A stretch of 64,000 bases of DNA from Peptococcaceae bacterium UBA6116 (lineage in GTDB: Bacteria > Bacillota > Desulfitobacteriia > Desulfitobacteriales > Syntrophobotulaceae), in assembly GCA_002423425.1 (NCBI GenBank), contig DIWC01000014.1, positions 7,508 through 71,507 of the forward strand, written 5' to 3'. The position numbers and the translations under genes are program-made. Of the stretch, positions 1 through 8,359 are shown in pieces; position 1 is the first letter of the stretch; the number at the start of each line of letters is the position of its first letter. Below the pieces are notes generated by a model, which saw nothing but the letters and a program-made list of their open reading frames with translations, searched no databases and was not told the DNA's origin.

Positions 1-453
1 ATCCCGGCAGCAAACATCTTCATTACGGAAATTGGCAATGTCATAGAATTTACGGGTCAAGAAGCCAAATTGACCGGCAGTGTTCCGTCCGGCAGAGTTT
101 TAATCGACGGCTTGGGAATCGGGGATATCGGCAATATTGTCCTCCGGGACCGCAAGATGCTGTCTGAGGACGGAATATTAATTGTGGTCGTAACGATAAA
201 CCCTTCAACCGGGGACATCCTCGCCGGTCCTGATATTGTAACCCGCGGTTTTGTCTATGTTCGTGACTCGGAAGAACTTATCTCCGGTGTGAAGCAGGTT
301 ATCAAAGAGGCACTGCTGCTCTGTCAGCAGGAGAAGATAACACAGTGGGCAACTCTGAAAAACCGCATCAAAGATGCGGCCGGAAAGGATCTATACAAAA
401 AAACAAAAAGACGCCCGATGATTATTTCGATCATTCAGGAAGTAAGGAATTAA
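1..453 (+). CDS. rnj: Ribonuclease J, C-terminal part (5' end outside window)
   Basis: The reading frame is open from base 1 and ends at TAA 451-453, giving about 150 residues of the C-terminal part of RNase J, the metallo-beta-lactamase-fold exo/endoribonuclease of Firmicute mRNA turnover. The segment has the family's typical run 'TGSVPSGRVLIDGLG', then 'GNIVLRDRKMLSEDG' and 'GPDIVTRGFVYVRDSEEL', which belong to the dimerisation/C-terminal region. The catalytic HxHxDH motif lies upstream of the window and cannot be checked. An internal TTG at 70 is not the true start, because homology to RNase J continues upstream of it. The family assignment is secure; whether this is the J1 or J2 paralogue cannot be told. 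Confidence 0.93.
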   Translation: MPAANIFITEIGNVIEFTGQEAKLTGSVPSGRVLIDGLGIGDIGNIVLRDRKMLSEDGILIVVVTINPSTGDILAGPDIVTRGFVYVRDSEELISGVKQVIKEALLLCQQEKITQWATLKNRIKDAAGKDLYKKTKRRPMIISIIQEVRN

Positions 454-534
454 ACATATAAAACTCAGTATTATCATATCTCAATAATCTTAGTGCTTCT
501 TAGTTTGCAGTAATCATAACTCCGTTAAGATCAA

Positions 535-636
535 CTAGTACATCGTATTTTAAATAACTGGTAAAATATATTTAATAGTATTACGTTACATGGTTCGTGG
601 CTAAACATGATAGAAAGTTAAAATACGTTGTACTAG
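535..636. repeat. 19-bp imperfect inverted repeat after rnj
   Basis: The arms at 535-553 and 618-636 match as reverse complements at 18 of 19 positions and enclose a 64-nt AT-rich loop. There is no T-tract directly after either arm, so it is not a standard intrinsic terminator. It lies between the convergent rnj and prfC genes and could be a small palindromic repeat or an mRNA 3'-end structure. Confidence 0.6.
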
Positions 637-656
637 AATTACCGCGGAAAGCTTGA

Positions 657-2249
657 TTATGAATTTGATGCGTTAGTAAACGTTATTTCCGGGTACTTGT
701 CTTTTAACCTGTCCAGATAGTATTCGTCTTCCAAAAGAACGACAAGCTCGTCATCCTGATCTTTGACACAAAGATTTTTTATTCCTTGCAAGTTGCCGGG
801 GTCAACCGGTTTTTCGCTTTTCACCCAGCGGGCGAGATGATGGGCAAGGTCGTGCAGCCTGACTTTTGTACCGTATTCATTTTCCAAGCGGTACGCCAAT
901 ACCTCAAATTGCAGTCTCCCTACCACGCCGACGATCATTTCTTCCGCCCCGTACATCAAAGTCCGGAAAACCTGCACCGCACCTTCTTCCGTCAGCTGCG
1001 TGATCCCTTTCTGAAATTGTTTGTATTTGGAGACATCAAAATTGATAATTTTTGCAAAATGCTCCGGTGAAAACTTAGGCAGCTTTTCAAATTCAAACGC
1101 ACCCTCCTGACAAAGCGTATCACCGATCTTGAAAATTCCCGGATCAAATAATCCGACCACATCTCCGGGATAAGCTTCTTCCATGATGTCACGGTCCTGA
1201 GCCAGAAACTGCTGCGGTTGGGGAAGTTTGATCTTCTTGCCGCTGCGGACATGATTCGCCGTCATTCCCCGCTCAAACCGGCCGGAACAAACCCTTAAGA
1301 AGGCAATGCGGTCTCTGTGAGCAGGATTCATATTGGCTTGAATTTTAAAGATAAAGCCGGAAAAATTCGGATCAGTTGGCTGAATGAAACCCATGGTGCT
1401 TCTATAGGGTCTTGGCTCCGGTGCCATCACCAGAAACTTTTCCAGGAAGGTCTGAACCCCTATACTGCTCAGCGCGCTGCCAAAAAACACGGGAGACAAT
1501 GTTCCCTGCCGGATCATTTCTTCATCATAGGGATCACCGGCGATATCCAGCAGCTCCATATCTTCACACAGTTTTTCATAGAGGCTGGTATCCAGACGTT
1601 CTTTGACAGCGGGGTCTTTTACTCCCCGCTCATCAGCATAAACCGGCTCTCTCTTCAAGCCGTCGTTGCAGTATAGTTCCAGGCAACGGTTCCGGCGGTC
1701 ATAGATGGCGCGGAAATCCTTCCCCATGCCTACCGGCCAGTTCATCGGATAGGTGTTAATTCCCAGAACACTTTCTATCTCTTTAAGGACATCAAACGGT
1801 TCTTTGCCATAACGGTCCAGCTTATTAATAAAAGTAAAAATGGGTATCCCTCTCATCCGGCAAACTTGGAACAGTTTGATGGTTTGAGCTTCTACTCCTT
1901 TGACAATATCGATCAGCATGACGGCACTGTCGGCTGCCATTAAAGTACGGTAGGTATCTTCACTGAAATCCTGATGCCCGGGTGTATCTAAAATATTAAT
2001 ATGAATGCCGTTATAGGAAAATTGCATGGCACTGGAAGTTACAGAAATGCCGCGTTCTTTTTCGATCTGCATCCAATCGGAAGTTGCATAGATATTTGTT
2101 TTTCTTCCTTTCACGGTACCGGCTAACCGTATTGCTCCGCCAAAATAAAGCAGTTTTTCGGTTAACGTGGTTTTTCCTGCATCCGGGTGGGAAATAATGG
2201 CAAATGTCCGTCTGGGCATAATTTGTTTCTGTATATTTACATTATCCAT
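657..2249 (-). CDS. prfC: Peptide chain release factor 3
   Basis: The product is a 530-aa translational GTPase that recycles RF1/RF2 from the ribosome. G1 is 'HPDAGKTTL' at residues 21-29, G3 'DTPGHQDF' at 88-95 and G4 'NKLD' at 142-145. Domain II and the RF3-specific C-terminal domain follow, with the length usual for the family. The ATG at 2249 has AAGGA a few bases upstream. It converges with rnj and is read alone. The other candidate, a TetM or EF-G type factor, is excluded by length and by the RF3-type G1 surroundings (PRRTFAIISHPDAGK). Nothing in the gene looks damaged. Confidence 0.97.
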   Translation of the reverse strand: MDNVNIQKQIMPRRTFAIISHPDAGKTTLTEKLLYFGGAIRLAGTVKGRKTNIYATSDWMQIEKERGISVTSSAMQFSYNGIHINILDTPGHQDFSEDTYRTLMAADSAVMLIDIVKGVEAQTIKLFQVCRMRGIPIFTFINKLDRYGKEPFDVLKEIESVLGINTYPMNWPVGMGKDFRAIYDRRNRCLELYCNDGLKREPVYADERGVKDPAVKERLDTSLYEKLCEDMELLDIAGDPYDEEMIRQGTLSPVFFGSALSSIGVQTFLEKFLVMAPEPRPYRSTMGFIQPTDPNFSGFIFKIQANMNPAHRDRIAFLRVCSGRFERGMTANHVRSGKKIKLPQPQQFLAQDRDIMEEAYPGDVVGLFDPGIFKIGDTLCQEGAFEFEKLPKFSPEHFAKIINFDVSKYKQFQKGITQLTEEGAVQVFRTLMYGAEEMIVGVVGRLQFEVLAYRLENEYGTKVRLHDLAHHLARWVKSEKPVDPGNLQGIKNLCVKDQDDELVVLLEDEYYLDRLKDKYPEITFTNASNS

Positions 2250-2351
2250 AGCTTATTCCTTTTTCAATATATTTGCTGCTCAGCCTGCTGTATAGCTCTT
2301 CGATAGTTTAACTAATTATAATCTGGTATGTCAAGTGGGACTCAAAAGTAA

Positions 2352-2384
2352 AAGCCGGATTCCTGAAAAATCCGGCTTTTTATA
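2352..2384. terminator. Intrinsic terminator, probably bidirectional
   Basis: The 10-bp arms AAGCCGGATT (2352-2361) and AATCCGGCTT (2369-2378) enclose a 7-nt loop. T-rich stretches follow on both strands (TTTTTA on plus; TTTTACTTTT on minus). On the minus strand it would end the small-protein transcript at 2437-2598. Confidence 0.75.
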
Positions 2385-2436
2385 CTTTGTAAAGGCATTA
2401 TAAGGGCTTGTTATTTCTTTTTAGCTATTATTATTT

Positions 2437-2598
2437 TTAGGCTTGTACTTGAGTCTCAGCTTTTGGGTCTTCACCAAATCTGTTTGATCCAGCTGTTCCA
2501 GCAAGACACGTAAGAACTAAAAGCCATATAGTGAATAAATATAACGCTCTGCCGCTAAATTTAGCGTACTTCTTTATTACTCCTAGATACCAACTCAT
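2437..2598 (-). CDS. 53-aa membrane protein, miniature DUF805-like
   Basis: An ATG at 2598 preceded by AAAGGGGGA opens a 53-codon frame ending at TAA 2437-2439. The first 18 residues, MSWYLGVIKKYAKFSGRA, match the opening of DUF805 membrane proteins (cytoplasmic lead-in ending in FSGRAxR). Residues 19-33 form one hydrophobic segment. Residues 34-46, GTAGSNRFGEDPK, match the DUF805 C-terminal signature (G-x-NRFG-x-DPK). The central two or three membrane spans of a normal protein of about 110-150 aa are absent, so it looks like an in-frame internal deletion that keeps both ends. A strong ribosome site and a downstream terminator suggest it is still expressed (inference). Function is unknown. 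Confidence 0.7.
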   Translation of the reverse strand: MSWYLGVIKKYAKFSGRALYLFTIWLLVLTCLAGTAGSNRFGEDPKAETQVQA

Positions 2599-2706
2599 AA
2601 AAAATCCCCCTTTAAAAATTAATTAAAAATATATATTCTATCATTCCATAATTTTCCTGTATTTCCTTCTAAAATATTCCAATATTTAAAAAAACCGGAG
2701 CATATT

Positions 2707-3831
2707 TCAGCTCCAATCGCCCGGTACTGTAAGTTCTTTATGTACTTTTTTAAGTAAAACAGGGATATTTAGCTCTTGCGGGCAATGCTCCAGACAGATT
2801 TCACAGGATATACACTTATCGGCACCGGAACCGGAGGGGAGCAAATTGTCCCGGTACATTCCCTTGTCGACCCAATGGGATTTCATGAGCTGGTTGCTGT
2901 TATAGAGCCTGAATATTTCAGGAATGCTTACGCCCTGGGGACAGGGTATACAATACCGGCAGCTTGTACAGCCGATGCTGTTATTGGACTCAAAAGCTTC
3001 CCGGATCTTTTTTATCAGATTTTGGTCCGCTTCCGACATAACATTGAGTGCGGACTCGTTAAAGATTCGCAGATTATCTTTCAATTGCTCCAGCGTGCTT
3101 GTCCCGCTTAAGATAACGGAAACCTCGGGCATATTGTAGAGCCAACGGAAACACCACTCAACGAGCGTTCGCTTTTCCGGATATTGATTAAGCAAGTCAT
3201 ATACTGTCTCAGGAACGTTACCCAGCATGTACCCGCCCCTTAAAGGTTCCATGATGATTGCCGCCAGGCCTTTGCCTGCCGCATACTTTAACCCTTCCAT
3301 ACCTGCCTGCTGGTTTTCATCCAGAATATTGAGCTGGATTTGCGTTATTTCCCAGTCAAAAGCATCAACGATTTGCTTGAATGCCGGCAGCGTGCCATGA
3401 AAAGAAAAACCCTTGTGCCGTATTTTGCCCTTTTGGAGCATCTTATCAAGGAAAGTAAGGCCATCGAATCTTTTAACTTTTTCCCAATTGTCATGATTCA
3501 GGTTATGAAGAAGATAAATGTCAATGTGATCCGTTCCAAGGCGTTCCAGTTGTTCATCTAAGTATTTTTCGAAGTCCTCATGCCTGCCGATTTTCCAAAT
3601 AGGGCTTTTCGTGGCTATAAATACCTTATTCCTATAGCCGTCTTGCAGCGCTTTTCCGGTAATTACTTCGCTGTCTTTATACATGTAAGCGGTATCGAGG
3701 TAATTGACTCCGTTGTCTACTGCATACCTTACCATTGCGATCGCATCTTCTTCACTTTTAGGGAACCGCATACAGCCAAGCCCAAACCTTGAAACCTTGA
3801 GTCCCGTTTTTCCAAGGTGCATATATTGCAT
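2707..3831 (-). CDS. Aldo/keto reductase with C-terminal ferredoxin domain
   Basis: The N-terminal 270 or so residues are an aldo/keto-reductase TIM barrel: 'LGKTGLKVSRFGLGCMRFP' near the start, the catalytic 'DTAYMY' tyrosine/aspartate region, and 'HIDIYLLHNL'. The C-terminal 90 residues carry two four-cysteine clusters, 'CTSCRYCIPCP' and 'CISCEICLEHCP', expected to bind [4Fe-4S] clusters. This fusion is common in anaerobic Firmicutes and suggests electron supply from ferredoxin-like clusters; the substrate is unknown. A frame extension to ATG 3846 exists, but the GGAG 9 nt before the ATG at 3831 favours the shorter start, giving 374 aa. It appears monocistronic. Confidence 0.93.
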   Translation of the reverse strand: MQYMHLGKTGLKVSRFGLGCMRFPKSEEDAIAMVRYAVDNGVNYLDTAYMYKDSEVITGKALQDGYRNKVFIATKSPIWKIGRHEDFEKYLDEQLERLGTDHIDIYLLHNLNHDNWEKVKRFDGLTFLDKMLQKGKIRHKGFSFHGTLPAFKQIVDAFDWEITQIQLNILDENQQAGMEGLKYAAGKGLAAIIMEPLRGGYMLGNVPETVYDLLNQYPEKRTLVEWCFRWLYNMPEVSVILSGTSTLEQLKDNLRIFNESALNVMSEADQNLIKKIREAFESNNSIGCTSCRYCIPCPQGVSIPEIFRLYNSNQLMKSHWVDKGMYRDNLLPSGSGADKCISCEICLEHCPQELNIPVLLKKVHKELTVPGDWS

Positions 3832-4268
3832 GTTAACACGCTCCATTTTATTTAAATCCGTTGATAATAAACCTCAATATGTTTGATATTAACATGAGAT
3901 ACCGTTATTTAACAACAAAAAATAATGCTGCCTGGTTTGAGAATGGTACTGTTTTACTCATGTATGAAGGTCTGCACCGTAACATTGATGAACATGACGG
4001 CACCTACAGGATTTCAACATAACCTTCGGTTCCGTTAACCCGTATCCTCTGGTTCGATAAATTTCACAAATCCTTCCGTAAAAGATGCCCGGAGTAAGGT
4101 ATAATATATAAATCAACACTCTACAGTGTACTTCTTTGGTTCATCTTCAAAGTAATTGTGAATTTATACAATTTTCCGGTTTTATCCGGTATGCAGCCTT
4201 TTCCTGGGGGCTTATCCAACCTTCTGACGATAATTATATGGGGATTTGTCAATACTTGGTCAATCTTG
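3832..4268. other. Intergenic stretch, no convincing gene
   Basis: About 440 bases separate the aldo/keto reductase from the terminator at 4269-4302. A 42-codon plus-strand frame runs from ATG 3894 to TAA 4020-4022 (middle part WFENGTVLLMYEGLHRN), but it has no ribosome site and no recognised relative, so it is at most a gene remnant. On the other strand a 69-codon frame (4121-4330) runs back through the terminator hairpin and is probably not coding. The reductase promoter should lie just upstream of 3850, but no consensus elements are clear. Confidence 0.4.
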
Positions 4269-4302
4269 CAAAAAAAAAGCACCTGCCTCTCGGCAGATGC
4301 TT
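4269..4302 (-). terminator. Intrinsic terminator after the 37-aa gene
   Basis: The arms 4277-4287 and 4292-4302 form an 11-bp stem with a 4-nt loop and one G-T pair. On the minus strand the stem is followed by eight or more T residues. It lies 28 bases past the stop of the small basic protein. Confidence 0.85.
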
Positions 4303-4330
4303 CATGTTTCCTCAACATATTTTCTCGCAA

Positions 4331-4444
4331 TTAATATGTTTTTTTAGGCTTTTTTACTGGAGCTGTTGAAGCAGATGTTGGGGTAATAGCAATTGTTTCG
4401 GCCCTCTTCTTTTCTTCCTTTTTCTTAGGACTTTTATCTCCCAT
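4331..4444 (-). CDS. 37-aa lysine-rich small protein
   Basis: ATG 4444 is preceded by AGGAGGTAGTTAAT, a near-perfect ribosome site, and the frame ends at TAA 4331-4333. The start MGDKSPKKKEEKK is like a family of tiny basic hypothetical proteins seen in many bacteria (recalled resemblance, not searched). The rest is Ala/Thr/Ser-rich and ends KKPKKTY. Roughly a third of the residues are Lys or Arg, so it may bind nucleic acid (inference). A strong terminator follows directly, so this is a discrete one-gene unit. Confidence 0.75.
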   Translation of the reverse strand: MGDKSPKKKEEKKRAETIAITPTSASTAPVKKPKKTY

Positions 4445-4639
4445 ATTAACTACCTCCTATCACTCATTAGCTTAAGTATACTCTCTTGCTAAAATCACCG
4501 CCATCAGCCAAATAGTTTAAAAACTGCCTGGATCGCTTAATAAGCATTCTAATGGTCCCTTACACAACCCTACCTCAGTATTGTTGCCTAGAGAAGCATA
4601 TTCCAACCTCAGACAGCCCTAGTAGTTTCAAATCGTAAC

Positions 4640-6205
4640 TTATCCCAGGATTTTGGCCAGATCAGCATCCGGTGTGGTAATCGGTGTAACATTGAATTTA
4701 TCTACAAGGACGCTTAGCACTGTTGGAGAAAAGAACGCTGGGATTGACGGTCCGATATAGATATTCTTGATCCCCAAAGCCAGCAGTGTCAGTAAGATGC
4801 AGACCGCTTTTTGCTCATACCAGGAAAGCATCAGGGTCAGCGGCAGATCATTGACACCGCACTTAAACGCCTCCGCCAGTGCCACAGCCACCTGAATAGC
4901 TGAATAAGCGTCATTGCACTGTCCCATATCCATCAGACGCGGCAGTCCGCCGATTTCGCCGATGTTCAGATCGTTGAAGCGGTATTTACCGCAGCCGAGA
5001 GTCAGTACCACCGTATCCATAGGCGTACTCTTAACGAATTCTGTATAGTAGTTTCGTCCTGGCTTCGCGCCATCGCAACCACCTACGAGAAAGAAATGTT
5101 TAATCGCCCCGTCCTTTACCGCATTAATAACTTTATCAGCGACACCAAGAACCGTATTGTGGGCAAAACCTGTTACCATTTCCAATCCACCGTTGATTCC
5201 AACAAAGTTTTGATCCTCAGCATAACCGCCCAACTCAATTGCCATCTTGATTACTGGCGTAAAATCCTTTTTTCCATCCGCCGCTTTGGGAATATGCGCC
5301 GCGCCTGAGTACCCTACCACATCAGTCGTAAACACCCTGTCACTGTAAGTCGCTTTGGGAATCATTAAGCAATTGGTTGTGAAAAGAACAGGAGCCGGAA
5401 TATTGTCAAATTCTTTCTGCTGATTTTGCCAGGCTGTACCGAAATTGCCTTTTAGATGCGCATACTTCTTCAATTCGGGATATGCGTGGGCTGGCAGAAG
5501 TTCACCGTGGGTATAAATATTAATTCCCTTTCCTTCAGTTTGTTCCAACAACATTTTTAAATCAAACAGGTCATGTCCGGTGATTACGATAAAGGGCCCT
5601 TTTTCTACTCTCTTGGTAACCACAGTCGGCACCGGATGACCATAGGCAGAGGTATTGGCCTCATCCAGCAGGGTCATGCACTTCAGATTGATCATGCCGA
5701 ATTCCATTAATAAACCCAGCCATCCATCGACAGTATGCTCCTCGCCGACGGCCTTCAAGCCCTTGTAGAACCAGGCAGTTACTTCCGGATCCTCCTTGCC
5801 GAGCATATGGGCATGCCAGGCATAGGCAGCCATCCCGCGCATTCCCAAAAGCAATGTCGAACGAAGTGATACAACATCTGGATCCCCAATCCATAATTGC
5901 TCAGGCGCATAGTCCGGTGCTCCGCCAAGTGCATCCTTTTCCTTATGCACTGCACCGGTTAATAAATCGATCCGGGCCGGATCAAAAGCTACATTCGTAA
6001 CAGTAGTAAACAAGCCTTCCATTACAAGTTCATTTGCTTTGGCGCTTGGTGTCTTCCCCCCAGCTGCCCGAGCTAAGCCAATCAAGGCACAAGTTAGTTC
6101 ATCCAACTTGTTGGCTACCTCTGGTTGCTTACCGCATACGCCTATTTTGGTGCAGCCTTTACCACCTGCGGTCTGTTCACACTGAAAGCAGAACATGTTT
6201 GACAT
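4640..6205 (-). CDS. hcp: Hybrid-cluster protein / hydroxylamine reductase
   Basis: The 521-aa protein begins MSNMFCFQCEQTAGGKGC. Cysteines at 6, 9, 18 and 24 (C-x2-C-x8-C-x5-C) form the N-terminal cluster site of the anaerobe-type Hcp. The C-terminal two thirds carry the hybrid Fe-S-O cluster ligands, with recognisable family blocks 'VVGYSGAAHIPK', 'LVGGCDGAKPGRNYYT' and 'TLGCGKYRFND'. Hcp acts in the cytoplasm in nitric-oxide and hydroxylamine detoxification. GAGGAGG precedes ATG 6205. It is divergent from the Crp/Fnr gene at 6387, which is the likely regulator. No hcr reductase gene is adjacent. The length is slightly under that of the enterobacterial enzyme, as usual for this class. Confidence 0.97.
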   Translation of the reverse strand: MSNMFCFQCEQTAGGKGCTKIGVCGKQPEVANKLDELTCALIGLARAAGGKTPSAKANELVMEGLFTTVTNVAFDPARIDLLTGAVHKEKDALGGAPDYAPEQLWIGDPDVVSLRSTLLLGMRGMAAYAWHAHMLGKEDPEVTAWFYKGLKAVGEEHTVDGWLGLLMEFGMINLKCMTLLDEANTSAYGHPVPTVVTKRVEKGPFIVITGHDLFDLKMLLEQTEGKGINIYTHGELLPAHAYPELKKYAHLKGNFGTAWQNQQKEFDNIPAPVLFTTNCLMIPKATYSDRVFTTDVVGYSGAAHIPKAADGKKDFTPVIKMAIELGGYAEDQNFVGINGGLEMVTGFAHNTVLGVADKVINAVKDGAIKHFFLVGGCDGAKPGRNYYTEFVKSTPMDTVVLTLGCGKYRFNDLNIGEIGGLPRLMDMGQCNDAYSAIQVAVALAEAFKCGVNDLPLTLMLSWYEQKAVCILLTLLALGIKNIYIGPSIPAFFSPTVLSVLVDKFNVTPITTPDADLAKILG

Positions 6206-6386
6206 CTTGTTTCCTCCTCTTTTTTAATAAAATTTATTGGCTAATCTTCCAGAATTCTTCCATCGGTTGAGATGATCAGAACTCCTTTCATTAAGGTTTG
6301 TTCCTTGCTTTTGTTGAGATCAGTATACTATAATAAAAATAAAAAATCGGTAGCCATAGCAACCAAAAAACGAGGAGTGGGGAATT

Positions 6387-7079
6387 TTGTTTAAAAATTT
6401 TTTACCGGTTTTAGTCAAAACATCTTTGTTTCAGGATATAACAACTGATGATCTTAACACGATGCTCGGCTGCCTCCAACCAAAACTCAGCGAATTTAGT
6501 AAAAACAATTATATTGCGGTTGCCGGAGACCACTTTGAAAGCATGGGTATCCTGCTTAGCGGGAAAGCTGCCCTGATTAAGGAAAACGCAGCCGGAAACC
6601 GAATGATGATGGCAATTCTTAAACCTGGAGATATTTTCGGAGAAGCAGCGGTATTTTCCAGCAAATCTGTCTGGCCGGTAACTGTTGTCGCCCAAGAAAC
6701 CTGCAAGACTATGTTTTTACCCAAGCAAAAAATCCTGGGGGAATGCGCCAATCTTTGCATATGGCACCGGATGATTATAGAGAATATGCTGAAAGACATT
6801 TCCAACAAAACCCTCATGCTCAATAAAAGGATGGAATACCTTTCCATGAAAAGTATGCGGGGCAAACTGAGTTCCTTTTTGCTGGAGCAGTATAAAACGA
6901 ACGGCAATCATACCTTTTTGCTGCCGATGAAACGTAATGAACTGGCCGATTTTCTGAATGTCTCCCGGCCCTCCATGTCCCGGGAAATGTGCCGGATGCG
7001 GGATGAAGGCGTTATCGATTTTCACCGGTCATCCATTCAGATTAAAGATATGAAATCATTAAAAGATATGGTTGAATGA
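6387..7079 (+). CDS. Crp/Fnr-family transcription regulator
   Basis: The 230-aa protein has a cyclic-nucleotide-binding-type beta-roll domain (about residues 20-130, with 'GILLSGKAALIKE' and 'KPGDIFGEAAVFS') and a C-terminal winged helix with 'RNELADFLNVSRPSMSREMC' as the recognition region. There is no N-terminal cysteine cluster of the Fnr type, so oxygen sensing through an Fe-S centre is not indicated. The start is a TTG at 6387 behind GAGGAGTGGGG. It is divergent to hcp with 181 bp between, a layout used by HcpR-type nitrosative-stress regulators, so control of hcp is a reasonable inference. No operator was identified with confidence. Confidence 0.93.
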   Translation: MFKNFLPVLVKTSLFQDITTDDLNTMLGCLQPKLSEFSKNNYIAVAGDHFESMGILLSGKAALIKENAAGNRMMMAILKPGDIFGEAAVFSSKSVWPVTVVAQETCKTMFLPKQKILGECANLCIWHRMIIENMLKDISNKTLMLNKRMEYLSMKSMRGKLSSFLLEQYKTNGNHTFLLPMKRNELADFLNVSRPSMSREMCRMRDEGVIDFHRSSIQIKDMKSLKDMVE

Positions 7080-7355
7080 GAACGGACTAATCGTTGAAGA
7101 TGGCGGCCAAACGACCGCCATTTTATAGTTTCTTAAAGTGATGATTTTGATTTCCTCCCGGGAGAGAGAGCCATGTAACTGGGCAAATGATCCATAATAG
7201 ACCGCAATAAACCCGCCGAGGCTGCTGCTGCGATGATATTCACCTAAAATATACAGATCATTATCCATGCTCCGGGTATGTTGTTGGGTACAGATATATC
7301 GGAATAGATACCAGGGGATTCGGTTATTCAGACAAGCCTCAGAGACACTACTCCA
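7059..7355 (-). pseudogene. Possible read-through remnant after lipoprotein gene
   Basis: After the TAA at 7356-7358 the same minus-strand frame stays open for about 98 more codons (for example IPWYLFRYICTQQH and LGEYHRSSSLGGFIAVYYG). An ATG at 7268 has GGAG nearby. The frame runs through the Crp gene's terminator and into its 3' end, so at least the last 20 codons are not coding. It may be the decayed 3' end of the neighbouring gene or an unrelated remnant. No family was recognised. Confidence 0.25.
7100..7125 (+). terminator. Intrinsic terminator of the Crp/Fnr gene
   Basis: The arms ATGGCGG (7100-7106) and CCGCCAT (7115-7121) are followed by TTTTATAG, about 20 bases after the stop codon. 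Confidence 0.8.
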
Positions 7356-7664
7356 TTATTCATTAATCGGTATAACCTGATTGAACAACTCAAAATCAAT
7401 GGGCGATGCTACCTCTTTGACTGCTTTTAGGATATAGCCATTATTCTTTTGCAGTTTGATAAGATACTCATATTGACGCTTTGTTCCCTCTTGCGGAGAA
7501 TCCAGCATGTAATCAACAATTGCATAATGGATGTCCTTGTTTCCGGTATCTTTGACCAAAAGCTTAACTTGTGGGTATGGTATAACACCGCCTAAAGCCG
7601 GTACGGTATACTTGCCGTTTTGGTAAACCGCAATATCATAGGTTTGATGATTTTTTATTTCCAC
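7356..7664 (-). CDS. 3' part of frameshift-split lipoprotein
   Basis: The frame encodes 102 residues and opens with a GTG without a ribosome site inside the end of the upstream lipoprotein frame. Text such as 'TYDIAVYQNGKYTVPALGG' and 'YEYLIKLQKNNGYILKAV' looks like an ordinary secreted beta-rich domain, so the sequence is probably coding. Six T residues at 7651-7656 (six A on the coding strand) lie in the overlap. Removing one base there joins the two frames as ...RRGNKNHQTYDIAVYQ... into one protein of about 300 aa. It is best read as the second half of the gene starting at 8250, not as a gene of its own. No family was recognised. Confidence 0.6.
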   Translation of the reverse strand: MEIKNHQTYDIAVYQNGKYTVPALGGVIPYPQVKLLVKDTGNKDIHYAIVDYMLDSPQEGTKRQYEYLIKLQKNNGYILKAVKEVASPIDFELFNQVIPINE

Positions 7665-8250
7665 GCCTCGGAAGCAAAAACTTTTCCAAGGCTTTCTTAT
7701 CCTGATCCGATAGTTTTACTCTCTCGGTTTCAATTGGTCTGACAAATGTAAATTTCCCTTCCGGGATTCCCCACATCGGAGTGTCATTCGATTTATCCCG
7801 GGTAATAACAGCTTCAATCTGGCCATTGCTAAAAGCCAATTCGATACTTCCACTATACATCCAGGCATCATCTTTATAAGAAGCCTTTAATTTCCCGCCT
7901 TCAATTTTTCCTGTGAAAGCCACCTCTGCCTGACGGTAGCTTGGCGCTCCCTGCATGGAAAAAATCGTTCCTTTTACCTCACCGTTATGAATCTCCTTAA
8001 TATTGATCCCAGTCGATCCGCAGTACTCCATTAATGCTGTCATCCGGTAAAGTTCTTCGTCTTCCGAAACTTTCAGCTTCCAATTCCCTTGATAGCTCAC
8101 AATATCTACTGCATCATTTGCAGTACTATTTTCTTGACCTGAGACTGCAGCGGCCTGCTGATTAACTGTTTCGCTCTTTGAAGTCTGACTGCATCCAACA
8201 ACTAAAGTGAGGCCTAACAATAAGACTAAAAATACGGGTGATCTTTTCAT
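7636..8250 (-). CDS. Putative lipoprotein, 5' part of split gene
   Basis: The 204-aa frame starts MKRSPVFLVLLLGLTLVVGC, a lipoprotein signal peptide with a lipobox (VVGC, Cys20), followed by a low-complexity Ser/Gln/Ala linker. The mature part (about residues 50-180, with 'YQGNWKLKVSEDE' and 'YSGSIELAFSNGQIEAVI') looks like a small extracytoplasmic beta domain of unknown function. The C-terminal residues PRRGNKKSSNL lie beyond the A-run at 7651-7656 and are probably out of frame; the natural continuation is the 7356-7664 frame. It would be anchored on the outer face of the membrane. Whether the split is real, phase-variable or a sequencing error cannot be decided from one sequence. Confidence 0.75.
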   Translation of the reverse strand: MKRSPVFLVLLLGLTLVVGCSQTSKSETVNQQAAAVSGQENSTANDAVDIVSYQGNWKLKVSEDEELYRMTALMEYCGSTGINIKEIHNGEVKGTIFSMQGAPSYRQAEVAFTGKIEGGKLKASYKDDAWMYSGSIELAFSNGQIEAVITRDKSNDTPMWGIPEGKFTFVRPIETERVKLSDQDKKALEKFLLPRRGNKKSSNL

Positions 8251-8359
8251 CTATTGACAATACGACAAAAGACGTATATCCTAAAAATCGATATGTGTAT
8301 TAAAATTTAAAAATACAGTTAATATTATTTGCTTGTTTAGAAACTTCAGGAGTGATATT

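Noticed and set aside
4121..4330. 69-codon minus-strand frame
   Set aside because: It runs from the end of the small basic gene straight through its terminator hairpin and has no ribosome site.
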